DNA of 64,000 bases from Metaphire vulgaris (Eukaryota; Annelida; Clitellata; Crassiclitellata; Megascolecidae): positions 992,001-1,056,000 of the forward strand of contig CM030836.1 in assembly GCA_018105865.1 (NCBI GenBank), written 5' to 3'. Shown here piece after piece: positions 36,786 to 48,061 of the stretch; position 1 is the stretch's first letter; each line of letters starts with the position of its first letter. The notes beneath the pieces were generated by a model that saw only the letters and a program-made list of their open reading frames with translations, ran no database searches and was not told the DNA's origin. The position numbers were made by a program, and so were the translations under genes.

Positions 36786-37275
36786 ATAATTCTCTTGTTT
36801 GCTGTGCTGATTTTTCACGCCGAGCAACAGCCTGCTACTCAGTCTCACTTGATTGTCGGAACAATGAACTTTGAACGTGAACGCTGGACTTTTTGTTTTG
36901 CACAGAGGGTTGGGGCCGGGGCGATTGGGAGAGGGATGGGGAGAGGGAAAGGGTTGGGGGAGACGGAAGGGGAACGGGTGTTTGGGGGCGATTGGGAGGG
37001 GATGGGGAGAGGGAGGGGAGATGGGGATAGGGAAGGAAAAGGGGGTTTGGGGCCGGGGCGGGAATGGGTTGGGCCTGGGCGATTGCGAGAGGGATGGGGT
37101 GAGGGAAGGGGACGGGGTTTAAGCTGCAATTAAGACGCTTCGTTAAACGGTCCGGTTTGATTAAACAATATTTGGTTGTCAATGACAACAGCGTCTTGCA
37201 ATACCCGCCGTGTTGCGGACGGACAGACGCGACAGACGCGACGGACGGACGGACATCGAGAATTATATAATAAGA
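36786..37275 (-). mobile_element. Helitron fragment with G-rich minisatellite
   Basis: The minus strand begins at 37,275 with TCTTATTATATAATTCTCGA preceded by A, identical to the start of the Helitron in X. It then has GTCCGTCCGTCC and TTGCAAGACGCTG, the G/C-rich minisatellite, and the GACAATCAAGTGAGA block. The 3' hairpin-CTAG end is missing. Confidence 0.75.
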
Positions 37276-38917
37276 TATCACATTTTTGAATATGCAGGTA
37301 TTCTTTCTGTATACGTGCTTACTGACCAGACAATTTTTCGCTAAGTTGATTTGTCGAGGTTATTTTACTCGGTCGAGATATCAATAGGTTTTCACCCACA
37401 TAATAATTATAGAATGAAAAAAATTATTTAGATGAAACTGTATCTCAGCTAATTGACATGCAATCGTCGAGTGACCACCATTTTAGGTATTTTTGAGAGT
37501 TTGATCTTGTCCTGAAATTGCTTTACACAAGATCCCTTTGTCTGTGGATTGATAAAAGAAGTTTAGTTTATTACATAATTAATTACATAATTGAATGTAT
37601 TGTAATAGCAATAACAATGCAATTTGATATCATTAACAGGCATAACATCTATCATGATACTACCTGTTTAGCAAGCGATCCAACTTCCTGCGTTCACTAG
37701 TGGCTGACCGTGACCCAGCTACCGCAACACTGACACGTATCTTGTTGTCCTATGTCGTGATATAGAGCTAGGATACTGCGCTGTTTCTACGCCGTCTATT
37801 CGCCTACAGTGGAGGCAGATGGAGAGAAATGATTTCGGCTAAAACTGCCATAAACATTTTTATGTGAATTAAACGCATTCAGTTGTAAAATTTGAAGTTA
37901 AAGTAGGTGCAGCTGTGTTTTATTGAGCTATAAAGGTCAGTCGAACGCTTCTGCTCAATGACAAAAGGGACGAACATAGAAGGCCAATGTCGACCAACGT
38001 GGGTCCATTTACTTAGATGTGGCCTCAACGAATACTCCGAAAGATTTAAGCAAAAGAATGTCAAAGTAATAAAATGTCAGTCTGGGTCGCTCCAGTTGAA
38101 CAGTAGTCCACATCACCTGATTTCAAGGCTCATGAATATGAAGTGTCACTGTTGAGAGATCAGCGCGAGGATCTGGTTGGTCAAGCTATTGATCGAATGC
38201 ATCCGTATCAAAGACGATGGGTGTCTATGTGTGTTTGTATGTGTGTTTGGCTCCTCCTTTCTCAACCAGGGCTTGCCACCGGCTATGGCGGAGTTTCTCC
38301 ACTAGCTAATACAGAATAATAGCTCAATCATGCGTTGCAACGACGTCATCTATCGAATAATTAAAGAAACGCATACACAAATCGAATCTAGGTTATTAAC
38401 GTTGCGTGCTATTACGAAAATATTATAATAAGCAGAACGATTAGGCCCTAAAATTCGCCACAATATATTAAATAGACAACCCTGCGTGACGTTAGTTATG
38501 GACCCGCATTAAGGGGAGTCCGAGATTTTTACATACTATTTTATGGAGAGGGGAATCCGAGATTTGTGACAGGATGTGACAGGGGATAGGGTCGAAATTG
38601 GTCAAAAATAGTGTGAGGTACTTCATGGACGGCCCCATATAGGCAAATCTTCTATCGCAACTAATAAAATCTTCTATCGGTTTTGCACGAAACTCACGAC
38701 CAGTGGAGATCCTGACGTCTACGTTCATTTGTCCTTCTTGGCTGCTCTAATGGCCATTTGCGTCTTCTAGGGTTACACGAGGCTCAACGTTTGAATTGTT
38801 GGGCCAATTTGCAGATTATTATGTGACAGCTATGTTTCCGAAATAAATAATATTCGAACAAATCGTGGCCTGATGAGTGGGGACCCGAAATCCTAGTCAC
38901 TGCGCTAATGGACGACA

Positions 38918-40066
38918 AGAGTATTAGTAGTTAATAAGTTTATTTAGAGACTCATCCATAATAGAGACGATGAGCGTCTGCAAAAACCATGTACAAATCC
39001 ATAGGTTTAGGACCCGGGTCAACTATAGAGTTCATCTATATTAAAATGATCATATTTACAGTGTTCGTGTATACAAGTGTCCGGAGTTGGGAGGCGTCAC
39101 AGGTGATGCCGCGAACCGGCTACCTAACCTAAAAACCTGTGTACAGGAAGTAGGAGGTAGGATGTTCCCAATGCTCTGACCAGCGAAGGGAGTTCCCCCC
39201 CCTGTGACGCAATTAAACTATAGGTGCATAATGGTCGAAATTCTTAGTCTTCCGCTCGTTGATGTTTTCCTTCTTCTTTCTTCTTGCAGATCTTTCTTTG
39301 CCTTCTCCTGGTGTTGTTCCTCGTTTCCGGGCTTTTCGTCAGATGTTGTTGACGGTCGTCTTTTTTCTCTCGTTTGATCAGCACGAGAGCTACCGTGGAC
39401 CCTAGGCACCCTCTCGTTTAACGGTACGAGAGCCACCGTGGGCAACGGGATCTTCCTCTCGTTTGATCGGCACGAGACCAACCGTGTTCGAGTCTCAGTC
39501 CGCTGACGCAGGCTGAGACTGAGCATGCAACATGATCACCCTGACAACGTCTTCGATCGGAAGACCGAAGTCAAGACCGACCATTTTCACGAACGCCATC
39601 CGTACTTCCGCATGGGCATCGGTTCCTTTGCCTGCCAGCAGATCAGGCACAAGTGTGCGCTCAACGTAGCTGAGCATCTTCATCATTGTTACAATCATGG
39701 CGCGCACGGGCGCAACCATTTCTTGTCCCGACTGGGTCGCCGGAGTGCATGGTCTGCATCTCCGGTGCCGTAGCTTCGCCACCAGTGCGACTGGTAGCTG
39801 AGCTCGGCGGAAGGACAACTAACGCCCCTGGAGCCGCGGGGCCCTTTTCCAGCACGGCCGTTGAACTCTTCCTTGGTGGCAGTGCCGCAGCGACCGCCGA
39901 CCCCCTTGCAGGGGCAGTCTCTTGCACGGCCGCTGCGTTCTTCCTCGTATTTTCCTGGGCAGAGGCTTTCGTCTCCATCCGCACAGCCTTTAACGCTTGT
40001 GCGTACGTTTTGCCGGTTACAACGGCTGTGTTAGCCGGCTGTTTTGCCTCTGCGTAGGCTGGACAA
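38918..40066 (-). mobile_element. Gag-only non-LTR-like retroelement with TSD GACAAGA
   Basis: GACAAGA precedes (38,918-38,924) and follows (40,060-40,066) a block missing from A. Minus-strand frames encode a gag/ORF1-like protein: AYAEAKQPANTAVVTGKTYAQALK at the 5' edge, an Ala/Pro-rich region, then after a frameshift MIVTMMKMLSYVERTLVPD and VRMAFVKMVGLDFG. No endonuclease or reverse transcriptase follows. The 3' part has three hairpin repeats and an AATAAA close to the end. Likely an internally deleted or ORF1-only derivative mobilised in trans. Confidence 0.6.
39367..39477 (-). repeat. Three tandem 44-45 bp repeats, each with a CTCTCGT/ACGAGAG stem-loop
   Basis: Stems at 39,367-39,389, 39,411-39,432 and 39,456-39,477. 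The first two have 7-bp perfect arms and the third has one broken pair. Each is followed by a (C/A)CCGTGG-like word. They lie immediately 3' of the gag-like frame. Confidence 0.8.
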
Positions 40067-40309
40067 GACAGACACGCTTAGCTCAAATAGTCCGATAAAG
40101 GCGTTTGGGGGCGCCTCTTAAGTTACCCTAGCAGGAGTCCGTGCGGAGTCCAGGCCCAAAGGATTTCGGGTAAATTTCTCTTCGGATTTGATGAACAATT
40201 CAAGATTTGCAAGAAATTAAATGTAGTTTTTTTAAGTTTTTAGGTTTTTAAGTTTATAGGTTACGAGGGCCTATATTAGGTTTTTATGTTTAGCGTATCA
40301 ACGTCCATG

Positions 40310-41920
40310 CGCTCTGGTATCCCACCACCATTACTCGTTTGTACGATCGAAGGTGCAATTATGTCTTTACAATTATTCGACTTCGTGATATACCAGTTTC
40401 TCTTTCAATTTCCCGTGGACTCGTGTGGCTGTGAAATTTATCTTCAGTCTCTATTTCTACGATTAGGCCTACAGTATTCTGTCATGGATTTCTGTGTCCG
40501 ATATAATCATCGATTTAACCATCAAAATTACTTTTACTTTTAGTTTTTTTGTATATAACCATCAACTTAGCCATCGAGATTGCTTCCTCTTCTAGTTGAT
40601 CCAGTTTATTCAAAACTGCTTCAAAAACATATAATGGCATGATTATAGGCCCATATCAAACAAAGCAATATTGATAACCATTTCTAGTCTCAGTTCATGA
40701 AGGAGCAAAACCCTAAAAATCCTCTCTCCACTTCCTCATCTGCGATCATTACTCCCCAAAAGCCATTAATAAGTTATTTCACACTCTTCTAACCTCTGCA
40801 GTTAATGATTATGCCCTTAGTTGCAGCTTTCGGAGGAGGAGTGCGATATAACGGTCATGTTTCCACAGGTATCCGTACTCAATTTTACTGCCCCGGTAAT
40901 AGGACGTATACGGGTACCCGTAGTTCCCGCGTACCCATTGCCACCCATACATCAGCGCCGAGATAATTTCGATAAATTCCTTTAATCGTGTGACTTCCTG
41001 ATATCCGACTCATACGCATTCACCAGTGATTTATATTCAGTGTTTATTCTAGGCTCTTTTTGGGGGTCCCCCAAAGTGTGAAACTCCCACCCCCCAAAAA
41101 ATTCTATATGTTGCATTGGGGGATTAAGTGTGACGAGAGGGTTTTTTCTATTTAGGAGAGGGGAAAAACATAAGGTTATAAGGATATGACCATATCCATA
41201 AGAGCATTAGAGCATGCGGAGAAGAAGGGGAAGAAAGATAAGAAAGGATCTGATGACCTTTTTTTGCTTGTCACCACTTCCCGAGAAAAAATCTCTAATA
41301 TCAGGACAGGGTGACCTTTATTTGCTCGTCAAGGTTTTTGGGCCAAACCTTCTCTCCCCAAACATTTCAACCCCCCCAATGTCAAGGGTGATTAGAATAA
41401 ACACTGATTTATATTGTTGTCAGTTGTTATCTGTTGTCATTGTTAATGTTAACAACTGGACGAATCGTTATCATTTCGCTATGTATATCCGTGATAAATC
41501 AGAAGCATCTGATTTTCTAAAGTCCTTTTGTCATTTTGTCTAAACTCGCAAAAACGTATCTGCTTCATCTCTCGTTAATTTCATCTGATCTCAGTAATTA
41601 AATAAAACGAAAGTAAAACTTGCAAATATTGTATGATTTCTGAATAATTATCAAGAACACAGACGACGATATGTCGTAAATAGAGGTTTATACAAGTAAT
41701 ATTTCGAACACAATAGGCGGCGTGCCTTTTAGGAATCAGCAGGGCCACTCAGAGGGGGCTAGCGGAGTCATTTGGCCTGGCCTCCAATTCTTGGTGCCTT
41801 TGTTTTTAATATGTTAATGTCTAACTGCGATGTGTTAAATATCCTGTTGAAGTTACACTATTGAATTTTCGTGTAACTTGTAAATTGTAATAGTGACTTT
41901 TGAATGAATCATAATGACAC
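40310..41920. other. Spacer between units B and X, no gene recognised
   Basis: Single-copy in this window. Short open frames lack domain character. A purine-rich stretch near 41,210 and Gly/Pro-type C/G runs near 41,060 look like degraded element ends. Confidence 0.5.
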
Positions 41921-42229
41921 TATATTCTCAGTGGCGGTTCCAGGATTTCTTGGTGGGGGGATGAAATGAATTTATAGGAAGTTTGTGGGAGATGAAAAGA
42001 GAAGGGCAGAAACCAACAAATTTTGCCGAAAAAACTGACAAAAGGGAATTTTTCCCTAATTTTATACACTTTTACCGAAAAATAGACTGACAAGCAAAAA
42101 GGTCATTCGTAGTTTTTCCTCGTAGACTTTTACCCAAAAATAGGTTTTCGCAAACGAAAAAAGTCCGGATGTCCGGTGAGGGGATGCATCCCCACTCATC
42201 CCCCACGTGGAACCGCTGCTGTATATTAT
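41921..42229. mobile_element. hAT MITE with near-perfect 8-bp TSD
   Basis: Element 41,929-42,221. Ends CAGTGGCGGTTCCAGG and GTGGAACCGCTGCTG. TSD TATATTCT versus TATATTAT (one mismatch). Confidence 0.88.
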
Positions 42230-43275
42230 TTTCGGCTGTATTTTAATATAATATATAGGCCTAATATATAATATATATTTTAATATATTATACTATTTAT
42301 GTTTATATTTATTTATAATAGTTTATAATAGACCTGTACTATTTATGTTTATCTTATGTTTATCAGTCAGGTATAGGCCGACTATAATATTCTACATCCG
42401 AAGTCAAAAATATTATAATATGTGTTATTTGATTTGCTTTTATATATCATAGTTATAATACTCCAACTGGCCTAGTCCGCAAATATTGGAGTTAATGGCC
42501 AAAAAATTTCTAAAAGGCCCGTGGCCTTCTTCAGCTTCTGAAGGAGCCTGAGAATCAGCCTTTTAGCTAATCTAGAATTAATCGGTTAAATCTCGTATAT
42601 TCAAAGTTTGTCTATTTAGTTATAAAAATTGTTAGTGGAATTTTGGAAATGGGGCTAGCAATAAGGTTAAACTATTATCTCATTTTTAACCATCTTGCGC
42701 CATGGTTATTCCTCAGCATCTTTGCCTCTTCATAGCATAGTGATTGATAATGCTGTTATTCACATAGGCCTATGTAACTTCTTAAATATTAGCATGGGTT
42801 TATTGAAGTTGTTTAGGATTAAGCAAAAGTAAAAACAGTTCTGTGGTTAAATTAATGGTTATTCAAAAAGCAGAAACCTATTTTAGGAAAGCCGGATACA
42901 TTATAGACGTCGCCTTCGTAAGCAAGTGGAAAGAGCCTTCGACGCATCTTAAGTCAGGAATAAGATCAAATCTACAAATCGTGTGAACGATGTCGAATCA
43001 GCAACCGTCGTGATTGTTGAAACTGACTTTTCAGCAGTCTTTGGTCATGTGTGATTTTGTAAACAAATACCTAAGTTCAAGTTAATTAATTGCAAGAAAC
43101 AGGTTTGCGTTCGCTGTTAGCTAGAATATAAGGGCTGTTTTAGACAAAACAACCAAATTTGCATCGGCATAGCCAAGCCAGAGTATGGGAAACTTTTTTG
43201 ATCACAAAGAACCTGCATCTTACAGTCGTCACGATGCCAGGTATTTAAAAATTGCAAATACTGTTGAATCATTGA
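42230..43275. other. AT-rich non-coding spacer
   Basis: Dominated by TATA-rich sequence (42,240-42,420). No gene or element end identified. Confidence 0.5.
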
Positions 43276-43380
43276 TTGATAATGTTTTATTATTACTATT
43301 TTTATTATTAACGACAATTTATATAACACAGTAACATAACTGGAGCTAAAGTCAAGAGCGCTTTACAAAGGATTCACTTA
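43276..43380 (-). mobile_element. L2/CR1-type LINE 3' UTR
   Basis: Minus strand TTTGTAAAGCGCTCTTGACT, later TATATAAATTGTCG, then an (ATT)-rich tail, the usual 3' end layout of L2/CR1 elements. A related end lies at 49,950-50,041. Confidence 0.55.
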
Positions 43381-43949
43381 TACAGTAAGACATTGTATAG
43401 CGACACACGCTCAGGCACTCGTCTAGTTACGCCTTCGGTCACTCATATTAAATGTAGCAATTGGACTTCTTACACTTCACCCAGAACGCCTCCAACCAAC
43501 CTCTAGTCCTCTACACGGGTGCTTCGCTCAAGGCACGTCTATGGTCCCTTAGCTTTTTGGCTACGACTTGATTAACACTCACTAATGTACTATTCCTGAA
43601 TGTACTCAAACTTAACGTACTATCTCCAAATGTACTCTAATTCCAAACTCATCTACTTCCACTAAATATACTCTTATCCTGATCTCATGTACATGTACTT
43701 CCTTAAACGTACTCATGTACTCTACAATTTATATCCGTGTACTATGATTCAACATCAAAACTAATCATCCGTGGTTATGACAATATTCAAAGTACATTAC
43801 CCGCTCAAAAGCTCTATCTACCTTAACCAACCCAACTCGGCTCTAACAGCTCGGTCTGGCTCAGACTTCGTCGGCCCTCTACGCTCAAACGTCACGATCT
43901 GACTCCGTCGTCCACGCTCAATGTCTAAGCCTACTTTAAGTTCTCTGCC

Positions 43950-44310
43950 CGGAAGCAGGTCCTGGTTCCCATTGGCGCCATCTATCTCTGTCAGCAGCTT
44001 GGCTCTTTAATCCTTTGTATCCGTCGTTTGTCATCATCCATTGCAGTAGTGATGTACGTGGTCTTCCTCTGTTTATTTTACCCCCATGTGCCCTTCCAGT
44101 ATTGTTTTGAACAACGATTCTCCTCTTAAAATGTGGCCCATCCAGTTCCTTTGCCTTTGTTTTATTGTTTGTATTATTGTCTTTTTCTCTTCCACGATAT
44201 CTAGGACTTCTTTATTGGATATATGTTGTGTCCAACTTATTCTTTCCATTCGCCTCCATATCCACATCTCGAACGTCTCCAGTCTTCTGATAAGCCTAAG
44301 TCTATATCTA
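43950..44310 (-). mobile_element. LINE reverse-transcriptase C-terminal fragment
   Basis: Minus frame MWIWRRMERISWTQHISNKE and IKQRQRNWMGHILRGESLFK. After a frameshift it continues RGRPRTSLLQWMM and DRDRWRQWEPGPA. Same family as 12,901 and 46,137. Confidence 0.75.
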
Positions 44311-44906
44311 CGATATTGGCTACTCGCTTTTCGGTGGTGTGCTTAAACGTTCATTCTACTTAGCCTAACGGGACGCTTTGTACGTTAGCACTACCTACCG
44401 ACTATCTTAGACTTTTCCTATATAATTTCCTTACCCTTAACTACTTTAAGAATATCGTTAGTTGAGGTGTGCTAGACCTACAAGATTCATTTAGTATACA
44501 ATGCCCTCTTGCGACTAACTTTAACATAGCTTACCTAGAACTTGCTTAACCTTATCTACCTATGCTTTAGGCTTAAAAAGGGTATGCTTATATATTTACA
44601 ATTTCGTCACACTACCCCGGGCTTATTTCGAGAATGGTCCCCATTCTTACCTATCGGACACCAAATCCGTGTGTGTGGCAACTAAAATGCGTTAACAAAC
44701 AGCACAATGCGTACATAATCTTCAACTTCATTAATGAAAATAACTTTAGTACAAAATCATATACCCATTCAAACATAAAGTCAAATACAATCAACCTAAC
44801 AGTTACTTAGTACTTGTAACAGTTATTAACACAATTGTACTTTAACAACACAAAATTCTTATTCTAAGTGAACATAAATTACCTTAGAAACAATACATCA
44901 AACTCT

Positions 44907-45522
44907 TTAGTCTTCTTCCGACGAAGTATATATCACCACTAAAGAATCATCGTCGTTGGTGTCCGACAACCGTAAATCGTCCTCAACAATAGTTGACTGT
45001 TCCTTTAAATTCCTTATTCCTCCGCAGATGAAATTCTCTTTATGTCCTGTCGAAACTGATGGCTGAATTTCATTCGAACTTCGTCCTTCTTTGATTTCTG
45101 CTTCCATATTCAAATCTTGACCAACAGGAAAATGCGCAGCTATTATCACCTTCAACACTCCATATTCCAAGTCGGGACATTCTGCTCTTCCCACCTCACA
45201 TAGTTCTTTCACCGACTTTAGCTCACACAATGTACGACAAATTCGTATAAAATATTCAATCTCCTTTAAAACATAGTCCCAGGCCATGTATGTCTGTACT
45301 TCTTTAACTTCCTTTACGTTCTTTACCACGAGTACGTTTCTGACTTGTATTCTCCCTGAGTTCTTTTTACTTGCAAATTCCGCCTCTTTTTGATTTCTAC
45401 TCTTGAATTTCGGCACGACTAGTAGTGGTCGTGTCGGTTTCCTTGGTCCCTCTGCGCTTCGACCCACTCCTTCTTTGTTACCTTTCTCCTTCGGGTTTCC
45501 TTCAGGAATCAACTCATTCTAG
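44907..45522 (-). CDS. Unrecognised 204-codon frame, acidic C-terminus
   Basis: Opens after a possible acceptor (GATGCTAG at 45,523) with NELIPEGNPKEKGNKEG; no ATG is near its start. It has a basic N-terminal third, then YVLKEIEYFIRICRTLCELK and a Cys-containing middle, and a Ser/Asp/Glu-rich end (LVVIYTSSEED*). I do not recognise the family. It follows the zinc-finger frame at 45,813 on the same strand and could be its second exon, but I found no splice pair with matching phase. A gene of an unidentified transposon is equally possible. Confidence 0.4.
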
Positions 45523-45609
45523 CATCAGAAGCTGTGACATGTAGTCCTGTAGCATGTTTCACAGTTTTACCCTCCTTCAATATTACCTGTAGATTCTTTC
45601 GAGTTGTCT

Positions 45610-45813
45610 TCAAGTTTGGTCCCTTCTTTTACCTCCGACTTTCGCGTGTTCTTTGTCTTCTAGACAAATCGACATATCCAGCATCTCTTCAGGATTATCA
45701 ATCTCGTGCATCAGTTTCATGTGTCGCATCAGATGGTGTTTAGATCCACTTTTAGATAGCACCTTCTCGCAAATCGGGCACTGATTTGGACTCATGACGA
45801 TTTCCTTCTCCAT
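45610..45813 (-). CDS. Putative C2H2-like zinc-finger exon
   Basis: ATG at 45,813 follows a good acceptor (TTTTGTAG). The frame reads MEKEIVMSPNQCPICEKVL, then HHLMRHMKLMH, giving C-x2-C and L-x2-H-x4-H with a loop longer than the classical C2H2 finger. The frame stops at 45,610. A one-base shift after KEHA gives a more gene-like continuation (KSEVKEGTKLEDNSKES) to a donor-like ACAG|GTAATA. So it is either frame-shifted or mis-sequenced there. Confidence 0.45.
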   Translation of the reverse strand: MEKEIVMSPNQCPICEKVLSKSGSKHHLMRHMKLMHEIDNPEEMLDMSICLEDKEHAKVGGKRRDQT

Positions 45814-45921
45814 CTTGTTTAATCCTACAAAACCAAAACCAATCAATATTATTACACATTAAATCACCATCCATCTCACGATGTACTTATTCAAAGTACT
45901 ATTCATTCACGGATAAAGATT

Positions 45922-46081
45922 TCAGGCAAAGTGTGTAGAAAATCTGAGCAAATTTCAGGCATTGTTAAACAATGCCTAACAATTCAGTCAATGTCGAAAT
46001 TGCCCGATTGAAACGGCTTATATCGACATTGCCTAAAAATTTCAGGCAATGTCAACATTGCCTGATTTCACACTTTGACTG
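45922..46081. repeat. Foldback element with repeated CAGGCAATGT palindromes
   Basis: Ends CAGGCAAAGTGTG and CACACTTTGACTG are inverted copies. The inside has several TTTCAGGCAATGTC / GACATTGCCTGA pairs. No clear target duplication. Confidence 0.55.
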
Positions 46082-46082
46082 T

Positions 46083-46084
<2 letters not shown>

Positions 46085-46129
<45 letters not shown>
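46085..46129. repeat. (TA)n dinucleotide tract
   Basis: About 22 TA units, directly abutting the 3' end of the outer LINE, so probably its tail. Confidence 0.88.
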
Positions 46130-46131
<2 letters not shown>

Positions 46132-46403
46132 TTTCTATATACTGGAACAGGTTCAGGGCTCCATAGTTTCCACTCCTCTCTGCGTCTTGCTTCTTCTTTG
46201 ATTTCTGCATAGGTCTTGTGACGCTGTGTATCTGTTTTCACCATCCAGTCCAATAGCATCATCCCTGGTCTTCCTTTTGTCTTTCTTTCCGATATTCTTC
46301 CCTCAATTACTGTTCTGAGTAATGATTCTCCTCTTAGTACGTGTCCAATCCAGTTCCTCTGTCTTTTGTTGATGGTACTGATTATCAGTGTTGTGATCAA
46401 GTC

Positions 46404-46537
46404 CTTTCTCTGGAAGTCCAAGTCTAAGTTCAAGTCCAGGACATTCAAGTCCAAGTCCAAGTCCAAGTGAGGGACCGTCAAGTGCAAGTCCAAGTCCAAG
46501 TCAGTGACCGTGAAGTCCGAGTCCAAGTCCAAGTCAG
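46404..46537. repeat. (AAGTCC)n hexamer array, left hAT subterminal
   Basis: Imperfect hexamers broken by words such as GGACCGTC and GTGACCGT. The complement gives a spurious Asp-Leu repeat protein. Confidence 0.85.
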
Positions 46538-46627
46538 AGCGTTCCATTTTAAACAAAGCATCAACCAGTGACAACCACAATAATTTCGTTCCATACAGTG
46601 TTGCCACTCTGATGTTCTAATAAAATT

Positions 46628-47396
46628 ACATTCGGACATCTTCTTCTTCTTTCAGGTGCCATGCATTGCTGCGTCGGCGGCCATGGACTTCCACTTTTCT
46701 CGATCTCTAGTGTTCCTCAGGAGTTCGATGTTATTTCCTATCCCCATTTCCTCTCTCATTCTGTCTGTATATTTTGATCTTTGTTTTCCTCTTGATCTTT
46801 TACCCTCCACCATGCCTGTCACTGCCAAGTTTTCTAATCCTTCTTTTCTCATCACGTGCCCGAAAAATTTCATCTGTCTTAACTTGATGGTAGTCATCAG
46901 TGTTCGTCTCTCTTCCATCATCTGTAGTACTTCTTCGTTAGTTCTCTTGTCTGTCCATGGGACCTTTAGCATCCTCCTATAAAACCACATTTCTGCCGCT
47001 TCCAGTTTCTTTTTAATCTTTTTTGATATGTTCCACGTCTCAGATCCATATAACAAAACTGACCATACATAGCATCTAAGCACTCTGAGCCTTGTTTCTT
47101 TTAATATTTTCTTGTTCGTTAATATTTGTTTCATTTCCATGAAGGCAGATTTTGCCATACCTATTCTTGTTATTATGTCTTTATCACTTCTTCCATCACT
47201 TGTAATAATGCTTCCCAAATATTTGAAATAAGTTACTTGTTCTATTTCTCTTCCATTTAATAAAATCTTGCATTTCGGCACTTCTTTTTGTTTTGTTATT
47301 ACCATAGTGAAGGTCTTCTTTATGTTTATTTTTAGTCCTTTTCTCTCACTTTCCTCTGATAGTTTGTCCACCAGTTCCTGTAGCACATTCGGACAT
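46628..47396 (-). mobile_element. Inner LINE copy with 12-bp TSD ACATTCGGACAT
   Basis: ACATTCGGACAT at 46,628-46,639 and 47,385-47,396. The insert, 46,640-47,384, has an almost continuous minus frame (244 codons) with VTYFKYLGSIITSDGRSDKD, LRCYVWSVLLYGSETWN, WFYRRMLKVPWTDKRTNEE and KFFGHVMRKEGL, then the CACCTGAAAGAAGAAG 3' end. It is the best-preserved copy of this family here and so probably recent. Confidence 0.93.
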
Positions 47397-47555
47397 AAAA
47401 CAATTAAAATTTGCCAGACGTTTTTGATAATAATTCAAATTAGGAAATTTATAACTTATAACATAACCTTTATATCAGTAAAATGATAAGATCACTAAAT
47501 TTATTATAATATTATATTAATAATATTAATAAGTTAAGCAGTTTAACATGAGAAC

Positions 47556-47712
47556 CAAGTCCTCTTTCTGGAAGTCCAAGTCCAAGTCCAAGTCTTTGAC
47601 CATCAAGTCCAAGTCCAAGTCTAAGTCCGGAATCGTCAAGTCCAAGTACAAGTCCAAGTCCGCAATTTCTGGACTCGAGTCCGCTTCAAGTCCAAGTCCA
47701 AGTCCAAGTCCT
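47556..47712. repeat. (AAGTCC)n hexamer array, right hAT subterminal
   Basis: Begins with CAAGTCCTCTTTCTGGAAGT, nearly the same phrase that starts the left array, showing the two are direct repeats. Confidence 0.85.
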
Positions 47713-48061
47713 CGCATCACTGCTGATTATCGATCTTTGTTCATCCACCATCTGTAGTAGGCCTACTTCGTCGTTTGTTTTCTTGTCCGTCCACTTGATG
47801 TTTTCCATTCTTCTCCATATCCACATTTCGAATGCTTCCAGCTTTTGTATGTCCTTCTTCTGAAGAGTCCAGGTTTCTGAAGCATATAAAGTGACACTCC
47901 CTATCAACGTTTTTATCAGTCTCTTTGTGGCGACCATGTCCCACAGATAGCGAGAGCATTATTATTAATAATTGTTTCCTAATTATTATTAAAGATTGCT
48001 TAACTGTATAAACTTGTTAGTTAATAATTTAATCTAATTAATTAGCGTTTATTAATAATGT

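Larger units (their letters stand above)
23780..40310. repeat. Segmental duplication unit B
   Basis: Collinear with A through the lipase gene and flanks. It differs by several insertions (27,395-28,320; 31,145-31,426; 31,588-32,023; 32,825-35,085; 35,205-35,391; 38,925-40,059) and by loss of the segment equivalent to A 18,540-20,960. Similarity ends near 40,310. Confidence 0.85.
46378..47730. mobile_element. Non-autonomous hAT element (46,386-47,722), TSD CTGATTAT
   Basis: Termini CAGTGTTGTGA and (complement) CAGTGATGCGA. Perfect 8-bp duplication CTGATTAT at 46,378-46,385 and 47,723-47,730. Subterminal arrays of AAGTCC hexamers at 46,404-46,537 and 47,556-47,712 lie in the same orientation. 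No hAT transposase remains; the interior holds another LINE. Confidence 0.92.
46137..47940 (-). mobile_element. Outer LINE, split by a hAT element
   Basis: Right part (47,723-47,940) encodes VTLYASETWTLQKKDIQKLE, MWIWRRMENIKWTDKKTND and LLQMVDEQRSIIS. Left part (46,137-46,385) resumes IISTINKRQRNWIGHVLRGE and ends SPEPVPVY. Together they give a continuous reverse-transcriptase C-terminus interrupted at ATAATCAG. Confidence 0.85.

Noticed and set aside
36765..37281. Gly- and Pro-rich frames on both strands
   Set aside because: Shadows of the G-rich Helitron minisatellite; the same occurs at 54,736-55,368.
46068..46607. Asp-Leu repeat protein fused to a LINE fragment
   Set aside because: The Asp-Leu part is the complement of the AAGTCC array and the fusion point is the hAT insertion junction.
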